DNA of 64,000 nt from Coniferiporia sulphurascens (taxonomy: Eukaryota; Basidiomycota; Agaricomycetes; Hymenochaetales; Hymenochaetaceae), in NCBI GenBank assembly GCA_002794785.1, contig NBBA01000006.1, positions 682,001 to 746,000 of the forward strand, given 5' to 3'. The notes beneath the pieces were generated by a model. It worked only from the letters and a program-made list of their open reading frames with translations. It did not search any database and was not told the DNA's origin. Positions 34,251 to 44,310 of the stretch are shown here, piece after piece. The translations under genes were made by a program, and so were the position numbers. How positions within the stretch are numbered: the first letter of the stretch is position 1; each line of letters opens with the position of its first letter.

Positions 34251-35083
34251 CTCCCTGATGCTGGTCATATGGTTGATCACATTCTTTGTCTGGTCCTTTC
34301 AGAGAAAATATGTTCTATTTAGTTATAATATACAGACATCCAACTCTTCAAGTCAGGTGTATGTAAGTAATACTAAAGAGAAGCATAAAAGCTAGCAAAT
34401 CAGTGGTCAGTGGGACCAAAACATCCTAAGCAACTATAAAAAGAAACATTCTATGGGCATGGTAGCAGGATCTGTCACTAAAGTCTTGTTGATGAGAGCA
34501 TAACTAAATCAGCTATAAAGAGATGTTCAACAGATTTGTGAAACATTACTTACCTACATAAGTAGACCTTCTAGATGTTCAACTGGTATGGTGGATGAAT
34601 CCAAGAGTCAGTCAAAATAAATGGAAAGAATTACATCATAGAATGTTTAAAAATGTGATATGCACTGGTGACAATGGTAAGGCTATTTGGGAAAGCAATG
34701 CCAAAGTCAAATGAGGGACAGGCCAGATATAGCTTTGATGATGTACTCCCAAGGACATGCAAACCAACAAGCATGATAAGCATTGGGTCCTTCTAGGAGG
34801 AAGAAGTAATGGAGCAGAAATCTGAAATTAAGAGATGATGCATTGCAAGCATGTTATGTGGGAGTGAATATGGAGGGGAGAAAGTAGTTTTATCTATCAA
34901 TCTCCTTCTCCACTTCCCAAGACATATTTTTATGATCTAGGATGACCAAAATCCCAAATGTGGAATATTTGCAAATGGGATGATGGTGGTAAAAGGAAAA
35001 GAAGCAGAAGACCCTGAGTCCAATTTATAGAAGTTTGTCACATGTTATCACATGACAGGCAAATACCTACAAACAGGGACATA
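34251..35083. other. No recognisable gene
   Basis: AT-rich sequence, short frames only, no motif seen on either strand. Confidence 0.5.
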
Positions 35084-36240
35084 TTAGGAACTAGTTCTCA
35101 CACATTGCATAAGCCTGCCTGGTTTGTTTACTACTTGAGTGTATTGTTGTAAGCACTTATTTGGCAGTGCCTCCATTTTGCCATCTCCATCCTCTGTCCT
35201 TTTGCTATAGCCACTTTCTTGGCCTCTAAGTGCCTCTGCCCAGCCTTGCTCCCATTTGCTGTTTGCTTCACTGGTATGCTGTGCCATGACAAGCATTCAG
35301 TTCTTGTCAATTGCACCTTTGTGGTTTAGCATTGCTTTTTTTGTGACATTAAGTAGGCCATCACTAAATAGTCCCAGCCCTGCATCACCAAATACTGTAG
35401 TCAGTCCACCTGTATGATAGAGTCCCACTCCAGGGCACTCACCCTTATTCCCAACATTTTTTGCCACCACTGTGTTAAGCCTACTGATTAGGTAAGGCTT
35501 AATAAGCGATCGATGAGGATCGACCAAGTAAGATGAGGTAGAGACGAGACAATAGTTGAGCAAGGGTTTCCCCAAGGACTAGTAGGCTGGCAGACTGGTG
35601 ACTGATGACTTAATATCCCATAGAGGAGATAGTGAACGAGTAGGCTCTATTGAATGAAGAGCACAAGCTTAGGGCTTGATGCTCTGAAAGCGAGTCCTTA
35701 TATACATGCATAGAATACTATAGAACAAGGTGGAAGGCTGACTGAGCGAACAATAAGGATCAGTCAGCATGGAAAGAGATAGAAACTGGTAGAAGAGTCT
35801 GACTGATCATGAGGCTAGGATCAGTCAGCATGCAAGGTAGCTTAGTCAGTGGAGATGACTAATGCTGATAGAGGCGATGAGTTAAAGGAAATTGTAACAC
35901 ACTGCTTCTGCTGATGCATCAGCAGCTTGCTGTTGCTGCTGCTCAAGCAACTTAGGGCAAGGTCACCAGCTTTGAGTCTGTGTGTCACTGCATTGGCAAT
36001 AGCTTTCTCCTCATAATAGTTGTCAATCTGGATCCTTCCATTTGTTAGGAATGTATAAGGCTATAGCTGCAACATACTAATACACCACATGCACCAATAA
36101 GCATTTTCCCACCATGTAGCTTAAAGGCACTATGTGCTGTGACCAGAGTTACACTTTGTGTGCAGAGCTGTCCACCAAGTTTTCCTTGTTCAATGAAATA
36201 GTCTTTTTCAGGCTGGGTCACATTAAGCTTAAAAGCCAGT
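35084..36240 (-). pseudogene. Unidentified coding fragment split by a solo LTR
   Basis: Minus-strand coding-like pieces: QPEKDYFIEQGKLGGQ and LVTAHSAFKLHGGKMLIG (about 36,215-36,090), KLLEQQQQQAADASAEAVV (to 35,900), then VAKNVGNKGECPGVGLYHTGG and GLGLFSDGLL (35,472 to about 35,300), and a Lys/Glu-rich tail to 35,084. Skipping the LTR and one CACTG copy joins AEAVV to AKNVGNK in frame. I do not recognise the protein. Confidence 0.4.
35473..35899 (-). mobile_element. Solo LTR, 427 bp, target duplication CACTG
   Basis: The plus strand begins tgttaagcctactgatt and ends ggaaattgtaaca; flanks are CACTG at 35,468-35,472 and 35,900-35,904. The termini match gypsy family 1 (TGTTACAATTTCCTTTA... on the minus strand), but the body is shorter and different, so it is a related second LTR family. 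It contains a TATATAAGG box around 35,700. Inserted inside the gene-fragment unit, so younger than it. Confidence 0.93.
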
Positions 36241-36299
36241 AAATTATGGTGGAAGTAGTACAAGGAATCCAAGACCAGGCCCATCCATGCACGGACCAC

Positions 36300-37975
36300 C
36301 AGCAAAAATAATAATCCTTCTCTTCCCTGCCCACAGCCACAACCCCCAACAACAACAACACACGCTTGCACAGACCTTGCCTCCAGGTGTCCTGGGCCCG
36401 ATCATGTCCCGGCACTGGCAGCAGCAGCTGCTCAAGTATGATGTTTGTGTGCCCATTTCTTTCTTTGTGCTGTGTTTGTGTTCGACTCATATGCGTCCTT
36501 GTCTGTGGCTTGCATCAGATGATCCGTGCCTCCAGATCTCTGTTCCACCAAGCACGACAGAGTGCGCTGGCCGCTCGGCCAACGATCAAGTCCGCTATCA
36601 CAATAATCGATCCAAACCACGTAAAGCCGCCTCCTGACACCAAGGAGGAGGGCTTGGGGCCTGAGAACAATAATGGGAATGGAGAGGAGCATACTCCGGA
36701 AAGTCACCCTTCTTCAACCACAGCGCCTGTTGCACCTGCGCCATGGTCGTCAACCATGCATGCTCCGGAAAACTCCTGGTCTTCGCTGGATATGGGTGGG
36801 ATTAGCCTTAAGAACATCCCATGCAGTTCAGGCCTTTCGTCCTTCACCTTCTTTCAGAACCTTTACCTTAATCACGATTCACGATGCCCTCCAAACGATC
36901 CCTCCTGAAGTTGCGCGGCTCAGGAAACTGGAGCTTCTCGACCTTTCTGGAAACACATTGCGGGTTATTCCGCCTGAGCTTGGCATGCTAATGAATTTGA
37001 AAGAGCTCTATCTGTTTGACAACCATCTTGTTACACTTCTGTATGAACTAGGAACTCTGCACCAGCTTCGGACCATTGGTATTGAAGGCAAGCCGCTCTG
37101 CCCTGACATGAAAGAGATTGTGCAGAGGGACGGGTCACTGGTGCTCATCGCATTCCTCAAGAATTCAGCACCGCCACCAAAACCAACACCAAAACCGCCA
37201 CTGCCACAAATGTGGCAAATGCTTCAGACAGAGGCAGAGCGAAAGGCACAGGAGGCCAACCCTAATGTCAAAACTGTCACTGCTCTTTGTTACAATATTC
37301 TGTGTGAGAGATGCGTGATGGAGAGGCTGTATGGGTATATGCCGAAGAAAGCACTTGAGTGGTCATATCGCAAGGAACTCATCACAGATGAAATCTGGAG
37401 CTACAACTCGGACTTCATATGTTTACAAGAAATAGGTGTGGCGCAATATGGGGACTTCTTCTTGCATCACCTTTCAGAATGTGGTTATGAAGGCATGTAC
37501 CGGCACAAGGCGAGGGCAAATGTGATGGAGGATTTGCAATGGAGATTGGTAGATGGATGTGCTATATTCTATAAGTCAGCCAAGTGCGTAACCTGCCCTT
37601 TTTGCGGTAGCCGGTTTTAACGAGCATGTCGTTTCCAGATACCAACTCGTAAAGAAGCAGCTCATTGAGTCCCACCATGTCGCAATGCAGCATTCAGGCT
37701 TCAAGAAAACAGACAACGTGTTCAATCATGTACTCCAGCGGGATGACATCGCTATTATCGGTCTCTTTGAAAGTAAGGCGACTGGATTGCATTTCATCAT
37801 CACCAATGTGCACATATTCTGGAACACACAGTTCTGCGATGTCAAGCTTGTGCAGGTAGCGCTGCTTATTGATGAGATTGAAAAGAGTGCGGCACGCTTT
37901 GCACGCTATCTGCCACGCCCTCCTCCACTGCCGGGTGACTCAGCTGCACATGTACAAAGGGATTGACAAGAAAGG
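36300..37975 (+). pseudogene. CCR4-type deadenylase fragment (LRR plus start of nuclease domain)
   Basis: CCR4 is the catalytic deadenylase of the CCR4-NOT complex. The piece starts within an N-terminal exon (HWQQQLLK, ending about 36,435), followed by a GT...AG intron (36,436-36,518). Next comes the conserved stretch to PTIKSAITIIDPN and WSSLDMGGISLKNI. A frame change near 36,885 leads to the leucine-rich repeats (ALQTIPPEVARLRKLELLD, LKELYLFDNHLVTL, LRTIGIEGKPL). The EEP nuclease domain begins with LCYNILCERC...LYGY, catalytic-site FICLQEI and RLVDGCAIFYK. An intron (37,581-37,636, GTGCGT...CAG) leads to QLVKKQLIE, GFKKTDNVFNHVL and NVHIFWNTQFCDVKLVQ. It stops after PRPPPLPG. The GDFNS and SDH catalytic segments are missing, so it is a 3'-truncated captured fragment. 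Confidence 0.88.
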
Positions 37976-38339
37976 TCAAGTGGCATAAGGAATGCTCTAA
38001 TCAGCATGCATCCCTTCCTACACAGTACAATAAAAATGGATGCACCCCATAATCAATGGCAGCAAGTACCTCATTAGCTCACTTGGCCGGAAGTTGAGTT
38101 GCATATGGTGGTAAAAGGTGTGTTTTTGAGGTTTGTGCTTACATACCCATGCAGCTATCCAACCATTAAGTCACATGTAGTGGTATTCATCAATGCTGAT
38201 GCTGCAAACATAATTGAGCCTGTAAATCAGGAGGAAATTAGTCAAGTGAGGTCATTCAGGATGTTGTCATTTACTTAATGTCACAACTGATGGGTCTTGG
38301 TTACCTAATGGTAGGCCGTATCGAGGCCGGAGCAGGCGA
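37976..38339. other. No recognisable gene
   Basis: This short spacer follows the abrupt end of the CCR4 fragment. Frames are short and carry no motif. Confidence 0.4.
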
Positions 38340-39200
38340 GGTCGACACCGGACTCTGTGTCTTCACTAACTCTTCAGTGTGCTGAGACGAGTGAGTTGCT
38401 CGAAAACATCGGACTCTGTCGTACATGCTAAACCATTTGCAGTTGATACAAGTGCAGCAGCTGGAGCCGGAGCAGGGGCGAGAGGAGGGGGAGGAGCTGA
38501 GCAGGTGGAGGGGGAGGAGCTGGGGCAGGCGGAGGGGTAGGGGCTACTGGAGGTGCTTGGACTAGTGCTGGAGCAGTGGGAGGAGTAGGTGCCAAGAGCT
38601 GCATAGAACTGGGGCGATTGGTCCATGCATCATCGTCAAACCCACTAACAACCGGTACAGCGGAACTGGCTCTCGGAGGACATGTAAGGGTACTCATCGG
38701 GGAGGCAACAAGTGTCACAGCTGGGCTACCATGGCGATTGATTTGTTCTGATGCAGTTGTGACGAAAAGGAGATCAACAGGTGCTGGAGGCGTGTTCTTG
38801 GACGAGCCACTCGCAGTGCTACCCCGGCATCAGAAAGCATACAGCGCCTGAATAGCCTGCCCAGGGCGTGGTGTGGCATGATTCTGGGGACTCAGCCCAA
38901 GCATGTCCTGGATCTGCTCCGGTGAGTAGTCCTTCGATCCACGGAACATGTACGCCTTTGTACACACTGTGTAGCCAAGCTTGTGTACTTGGGTATGTAA
39001 TCACATTAGAATTCAATTGTGAGCAAAAAGCGAATGAATGACACACGTACCATTGTCCCAAATGTAATAAGTCTGACAAGTGTGTTTGGGGGTAACATCC
39101 CAACAGCCGCAGCAAGCGGACTGCGGAGCACCGTGAGGTACTCCCTCCTCATCGAGACATGTACCAGCAACTAGGCGGGACCTGTGCAGGGCACACAAGT
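38340..39200 (-). pseudogene. Unidentified captured fragment with proline-rich stretch
   Basis: On the minus strand a Cys-containing segment ([34 protein letters not shown]; 39,180-39,050) is followed by an intron-like gap. Then come [20 protein letters not shown] and [20 protein letters not shown] (38,960-38,850), a TGA, NTPPAPVDLLFVTT, SGFDDDAWTNRPSS, and a long Pro/Ala run to 38,450. It is coding-like, opposite in orientation to the CCR4 piece, and not assigned to a family. Confidence 0.4.
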
Positions 39201-39847
39201 GTGTACTTGATTGTCATGTACTTTGGGAGCAACTCCGCAGGGAGGTTTGTGTTGGAGACATCCCTGTAGTGGGGTGGGAATGTGTTTCACTGTAGGTAAA
39301 ATGGGCAGATCCATAGCTTACCATGGATGTCGATTTGGCTGTGCAGGACAGAGGGGGGAAGGAGTATGCTGTTGGCACATATGTGGTGCATGTTGACGAG
39401 GTCTGTGGCCACAGGAATTGAGTAACTTATTAGGAAAAAATAATAAAAATTCACTTGCTTTCACCTGGGCTTGAACCCAGGACTTGGACCTCCTACCGCA
39501 GCAGCTGGGGGAAAACCATAAAAAACATAAGATAAAATAAAGAAAAATGGGAATTGGGGCAGCATTTTCATACCTACTTGATACCATATGTGCTGCAGTT
39601 AAGCATAGGTACACCACATTACACAGTATCTGCTGCCAATCCCAGTAGCAGATGCATAAGGTTCGGAAACCTGAAAGCACCTGACTCTATGCGAGCCTCA
39701 ATACGGTTTGGGAACTGCTCAACCACTGAGCCATTCAGGCCATGAAATTTCTTCAAAATCCATCCCCTATGACTACCTCACTGACCTAATTTCCATTTAC
39801 AGCCATGCTTTCTAATTAACATTACAGGGTTTAGGTTATAGACTCAA
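39201..39847. other. No recognisable gene
   Basis: Mostly AT-rich spacer. Minus-strand matches to polymerase III promoter-like boxes (TGGCTCAGTGGTTGAG near 39,735; GGGTTCAAGCCC near 39,475) are about 260 bp apart, too far for a tRNA gene. Confidence 0.4.
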
Positions 39848-40425
39848 ATGAAAGTCAATTGCCCACAGGAGATTGACCAGCTCATGGACATGCTCAAGAG
39901 CGCCAGCACTATGCTTGCCGAGCTGTGCACCTCCTCGCTCTCCCCAAAGCAATACTACGAATTGTGTACATGCGTGGTCTCCCACTGTTCCATCTCCCGA
40001 TGCCGCAGCACTGACGTGTGTCCTCCTCCAATGCAGACATGGCCGTGTTCGATGCCCTCCAGCACCTCACTAATTACCTCTATGATGTGCACATGCAGGG
40101 GAAGCACCACCTTGCCGACCTCTATGAGCTCGTTCAATATGCAGGCAACATTGTCCCACGTCTGTACCTTATGATCACTGTCGGTGCCGTCTACATGTCT
40201 ATCCCCAATGCACCCATCAAGGAGATCATGGAGGACATGATGGAGATGTTGCGTGGCATACAGCACCCTGCCCATGGTCTCTTCCTCCACCACTACCTCA
40301 GTGGACAGACCCGGGATAACCTCCCTGTAGGCAACAATGAGGGGTACGTGTCCTACCCCCGCTCTGATCCCTGACCTCATTTCCACTTTCACAGCCCTGT
40401 CGGAAACCTGGCAGACTCGATCACA
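39848..40425 (+). pseudogene. VPS35-type retromer subunit fragment, part 1
   Basis: VPS35 is the large subunit of retromer, which sorts cargo from endosomes. Exon 39,848-39,965 encodes the conserved start of the protein (QEIDQLMDMLKSASTMLAEL, then SLSPKQYYEL). A 71-nt intron (39,966-40,036) joins in frame to [19 protein letters not shown], then [20 protein letters not shown], the highly conserved VPS35 signature, and [16 protein letters not shown] second intron of 51 nt (40,344-40,394) joins to GPVGNLADSIT. The coding stops at GATCACA (40,419-40,425) where foreign sequence starts. Exon/intron structure is kept, so this is genomic, not cDNA, capture. Confidence 0.88.
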
Positions 40426-40552
40426 CACCAGGTGTGCCAATGCCGACTGGTGCTGATGGTGACAATGGTGATGATGGCGACGAGAAAGGGGGAAAGGGAG
40501 ACAAAAAGCAAAAGAACAGCTACGGACATCTCATCAAGGGCATTCCAGGTGC
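40426..40552 (+). pseudogene. MED19/Rox3-like mediator subunit fragment
   Basis: Directly after the VPS35 break the frame reads PGVPMPTGADGDNGDDGDEK, a Lys-rich stretch, then KNSYGHLIKGIPG. The last motif is what I recall as the MED19 signature in fungi (SY-x-HLIKDIPGK). It ends with a GT (GGTGCTTTG) that could be a donor site. It is only about 42 codons, so the assignment rests on one motif. Confidence 0.55.
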
Positions 40553-40639
40553 TTTGCTCATTTGATTCTTGGTCATGCAATGCAATTTACACTTTTGCAA
40601 ATCAGGTAAACACTCGGCAAAAGCAAATGGTGAGCAGCA

Positions 40640-41011
40640 CTTGCTTCGGGTTTGCAGTTTGTCAAGGTGGATACCGAGGACCTCACCACTCATGCTGTCC
40701 AAATTTAGTTGTACTACAATTCTCATCCTGCCACATTGTCATCCCACCTACCCGGGGTGCGCGGACATGCCTGTGACCATATATCAGGCCTTGCTACACG
40801 CCGTTTTAAAGATATGGTCTACCCCCCCCATGTCCGCAACTCAATGTTGTATTGCTTGTTGCTTTCATTTGGGGCATTCTCGACAACCTACCATCGGCAT
40901 CTACTACCTCAACCAGGCACCTGCACAATCTTGTGTTGTTTGGCAAGTTCATTGTTGACATTGTCTCGGCTGTGGTTGTGGAGCTGGATGAGCTCATCTC
41001 AGACACCCGTC
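40640..41011 (+). pseudogene. Unidentified coding-like stretch between MED19 and MON2 pieces
   Basis: Frames here contain VDTEDLTTHAVQ, then VYPPHVRNSMLYCLLLSFG, and FGKFIVDIVSAVVVELDELI, the last ending at a GATGAGCTC that is repeated 25 bp later where the MON2 frame begins. The short repeat marks a probable junction. I cannot name the source gene. Confidence 0.35.
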
Positions 41012-41479
41012 GGATGAGCTCTTTGGAGATGTCCTCCAGGCCTATCAGGGTCTTGCAAACGTTGCTGGCATGCTTGGCCTTGCAACACTATGGGACGCAT
41101 TCCTTACGAGTCTTGCAAAGTTTGCAATTACCATGTGTGTCGTTCAGAGTATTGATGCGTACGTTGAATCGCCGACACCGCAGTCGTCCAGTGCATTGCA
41201 AGACGGCTTTAATGTCTTTGCGGGCGGCGCAGCCGCTACACAGCCACCGGGACTGTCTGAGTGTAACATGGTGTGCTTGAAAGTATTTGTCTCAAGTGCG
41301 CTGTTCCTGGCAGGCAGTCTTGGCCCCACATGGTACCATGTGCTTGAAGCCCTACAAAATGCAGAGTATGTACTCACCACAAAGGGCCAGAAGGCTTTGG
41401 GAGCAAATTGTTCATTGGCATTGGGTGTTGGTATGGGTTCCAGTCCTGTGAGTAGGTCTGTTTCAGCACTGGCAGGCTT
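41012..41479 (+). pseudogene. MON2-type (Sec7/BIG-related) fragment
   Basis: The frame reads SDELFGDVLQAYQGLANVAG, then MLGLATLWDAFLTSLAKFAI. Further on come LSECNMVCLKVFVSSALFLA and SLGPTWYHVLEALQNAEYVL. From memory, the order DAFLTSLxKxA, then NxxCxxxLxxxAxxxGxxLGxSWxxVLxxLQ, is characteristic of MON2, a Golgi/endosome trafficking protein. It ends near 41,470, just before a second GATCACA where VPS35 resumes. Only a short internal segment of the large parent protein is present. Confidence 0.75.
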
Positions 41480-41622
41480 GATCACATTTCAGCTCACCAA
41501 CTTTATAGAAATTGACAAGCTCTGGGTACGGCTGCGGCACCAAGGACATTCCCACAACTGCGAGAAGCGTGAGATGGAGCAATGCAAGCCACATATCCTC
41601 ATCAGTACCAACCTTGTATCCA
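41480..41622 (+). pseudogene. VPS35 fragment, part 2
   Basis: After GATCACA (41,480-41,486) the frame reads TFQLTNFIEIDKLWVRLRHQ, GHSHNCEKREMEQ and HILISTNLV, continuing exactly where part 1 stopped (LADSIT). The two parts are separated by the MED19/unknown/MON2 block, flanked by the 7-bp direct repeat GATCACA. It ends abruptly at about 41,620, where SNF5 sequence starts. Confidence 0.85.
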
Positions 41623-43110
41623 GGAGCAGCTGAGCAACTACAAGATTCACACTGCAACTTTTGCGGACCCCTCAATGAGTAACCCAGAAGGTACACTGAT
41701 GTGTGGCAGATTGCAGGATGCCGAAGCGATGTGGTGGACAACCTGGAGACAATGGTTACACATGCTATTGCAAAGTGTGCAGGAGCTGCCGGCCACGCAA
41801 AGAGGCGCTGCAAGTGCAACCCAGAAGCGAGCATTGTTGTGGAAAAGGCTCCTGTCGATGAGTCCTCATCAATGAATGTCAAGATGTTCAAAGTGAACAT
41901 GGACATGATACGTGAGGAGATGAGGATGGTTATCAAGGTGGGCTAACTCTATTATGCGTTGTGCTCTGTAACTACACAATGCTTACTAGTTGATATTATC
42001 AGCTTGATATAACTGTGGTCAAGATGAAGTTAGACGACCGCTTTAAGTGGGATATTGAAAATGAAGGCCCGACGCCAGAACAGTTTGTGGAGATTTATAG
42101 CAGTGATCTTGGCCTCGCTGGAGACTTTAGGTGAGTGGCACAGGCACAGAACGCCAGCAGCATAAAATCCTAATTGAGTTTACAAGACAGCCATCGCACA
42201 CTCAATACGAGAGCAAGCTGATGCCTACCAGAAGTCACTCTTCTTGGTTGGACATCCATCCGATGGCTCGGTGGTGCAAGATTTGCGCATGTCATTCTTG
42301 CCATCGATCGCCCCTGTGTCTCGGTCTGTCGATCAAACGCAGCTGTTCCAGCCGATCATCGATTATCTGAGTGACGGAGAACTTGATAGGCTCGATAAAG
42401 AACGTGAAAAGGAAGCTAATAAATGATGGAAACATAGTATGTGTGGATGTCGCAGAATTGCTCTACCTGATCGTGAACCACTCAAGATGCATCGTACTCC
42501 GGCCATTGGGTTCCTTGAGATCGATCTGTCTATGCTTGCGCTTGCCGCAGCGGCGTCTCTTACTATCGCAAATATGGTTGCTTTCAAAGAACGGCACAGC
42601 GATAATTCAGCTTGTCTTGAGCACATTGGTCGCACCCACAGTTCCGTTGTCAAAGATTCCGAAGGCGAAAGGCTCTTTCAAGGCACTGAAGTATTCTTCG
42701 TCCTTGTTGACTGCTCATGCAAATGTCACCATGCCGGCGCCATCGACTGTGGCAGATGTGGCAACATACAAGCCCCGTTGGAGGGCGATCTTCCGTTACT
42801 AGTGTCATTGACATTGCCTACAGCTGCGTTGGATTCAAAAGCAGCTAAGGTTGTTTCGGCCCATCAGCAAAGAGAGCTTGAGAAAGAGGCCAAGGAGTGT
42901 GAGTATGCAGATGGGCAGTGCACAAATATAATCAATGGTGTCTGGCATTGTTCCAATTGTGGCTATCCCGACAGTATCACTATCGGTGGACGAAAGGGTC
43001 TGCTGGGGAATAAGTCTCAGTGCTATGCATGTGTTATGGATCTTATATTTCCCTTGTGCTTGACAGAATTCTGCCAATATTTTCTTAGGCAAATTTTGGC
43101 ATTGCCATCA
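41614..43110 (+). pseudogene. SNF5/SFH1-type chromatin remodelling subunit fragment
   Basis: SNF5 (SMARCB1) is a core subunit of SWI/SNF or RSC. The piece starts with IQEQLSNYKIHTATFADP, part of the first SNF5 repeat. A frame change follows, then DMIREEMRMVIK, an intron (41,937-41,999), and the second repeat LDITVVKMKLDDRFKWDIEN and PEQFVEIYSSDLGLAGDF. An intron at 42,131-42,186 leads to TAIAHSIREQADAYQKSLFL and VGHPSDGSVVQDL. Farther on are RRIALPDREP, HRTPAIGF, SLTIANMVA and a zinc-finger start WHCSNCGYPDS-ITIGGRKG (42,945-43,020). It breaks off at about 43,100. Several one-base shifts show decay. Confidence 0.78.
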
Positions 43111-43252
43111 TTGTCCGCATCTGGTGGAGTATAGTATATTGGATAATTAAATTGAGTAATATAAACACATGTTCAACTATTATCTAGCCATCCAATAGGT
43201 GTGCCATGGGCAGCTAAGCAACATTGAGCACTATCCATAGTGCAGTATCATA

Positions 43253-43558
43253 ATACTTCAATCCTTTGGGGATTTGGGACTGAAAAAATAGTTCAAATAA
43301 TCTGAAATACTCAAAATACTCAAAAATAGCCATAATACCTATCAGAAGGTAGTATAGTGGTATATACTCCTTTATAGTATTACTTGAGCAGTATATAGTA
43401 CTATATACTGCTATATAGCACTTTTGGCCAGTATATAGTGCTATATAGTGCTATATATGCTAGATTATCTCAAAGATACAAAAATAGTACTATTTAATGC
43501 TATATAATGCTATATAGTTATCCTGCCAGACTATATAGCATTTGGGCTTTTCCTGATG
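43253..43558 (-). repeat. Right end of the unit, inverted CTATATAG-rich repeat
   Basis: About 300 bp, reverse complement of 33,089-33,390 with small differences. It ends ...gcatttgggcttttcctgatg at 43,558, immediately next to the split SNF5 motif on the minus strand. Confidence 0.8.
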
Positions 43559-44310
43559 GAGCAACTCACCAGGACCTGGAGTATATACCTGTGCCAACGC
43601 CGATTTCTAAACGGTCAACACACCATTCACAGCAACCGGCAGCAGGTGAAGATAAACACACCTTTCCAGGACAATCAAGGCACTTCACATGCCACTCTGA
43701 TGGGAAGCCATTAGCCACCCTGCACAGGATTATATCGAAGTGATCTTCGGGATAGTGGGATTGCGTTTCAGCGATTACACCTTCATGCCACTGGGGCCGC
43801 TGCGGTTCCGTGAGAACACCATACAATGCGTGATATAATTATATATATACTCACACTAAGGTGGGGAGGTGGTGTTTCCTGGACGGGCATTGCTTCAAGT
43901 GCAGGAGTAGCGGATGCTATGGATGCCGACAGGGGTTCGGACCGTGCCGACTCTCTGGGTGTTGGCACTGATGCTGAGGCCTCTGCCTGCACTGGTAACT
44001 CAGCTGCCGCCCTGGCCAGGATAGTAGCAGAAGATGCAGGTCTGCTTCCACTGGTGCCATTACCTTGCAGCACCATCTGTCCAAGCGGACGCTCTGATGC
44101 ACCTGAACTGATGCTAGAGGCTGGCGACAGTGGATGTTCAAGAAGCTCAAATGCCTCCTATGCTGGCGATGGTGGCCATGTCTTCTTCGCTGCCTTGATC
44201 TCAACCCACACCTCATGCTTCAGCACAGCTGGCGAAGATGTGCCGTCTGTAGGGGAGACAGGGGCCGGAGCTGCATCCTGCTGTAAATTGAGTGCACGCA
44301 TTGCTGCAGC
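43559..44310 (-). pseudogene. SNF5-like C-terminal gene fragment, minus strand, broken on both sides
   Basis: Starting at the LINE insertion (44,311) the frame reads AAAMRALNLQQDAAPAPVSP and HEVWVEIKAAKKTWPPSPA, a TAG, and an Ala/Ser/Pro-rich linker. A GTGAGT intron near 43,850 follows, then RPQWHEGVIAETQSHYPED, HFDIILCRVANGFPSEWHV and KCLDCPGK. A further GT...CAG intron (about 43,605-43,670) leads to YTPGPGE at the border of the inserted unit. The remaining motif half is at 33,840-33,909. The KCLDCPGKLYTPGPGE signature is what I recall from fungal SNF5/SFH1 C-termini. Upstream coding resumes at 47,522 (RGQWEQFRS). Confidence 0.6.

Larger units (their letters stand above)
33920..43558. mobile_element. 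9.6-kb gene-fragment-carrying unit with inverted CTATATAG-rich ends
   Basis: The left end is catcaggaaaaacccaaaatgctatatag (33,920 onward). The right end is ctatatagcatttgggcttttcctgatg (ending 43,558), inverted to each other. The unit separates two halves of one conserved SNF5 motif on the minus strand, which supports insertion as a block. Inside, mostly in plus orientation, are pieces of CCR4, VPS35, MED19, MON2 and SNF5 with introns kept, plus unidentified minus-strand fragments and a solo LTR. Retained introns indicate capture at DNA level. No transposase or helicase gene was seen, so it would be non-autonomous. No convincing target duplication was found; TC at the 5' end after A also fits a Helitron-like terminus. 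The mobile nature is inference. Confidence 0.6.

Noticed and set aside
39400..39750. Possible tRNA gene or tRNA-derived SINE on the minus strand
   Set aside because: A-box-like and B-box-like sequences exist but are about 260 bp apart and no cloverleaf can be drawn around either.
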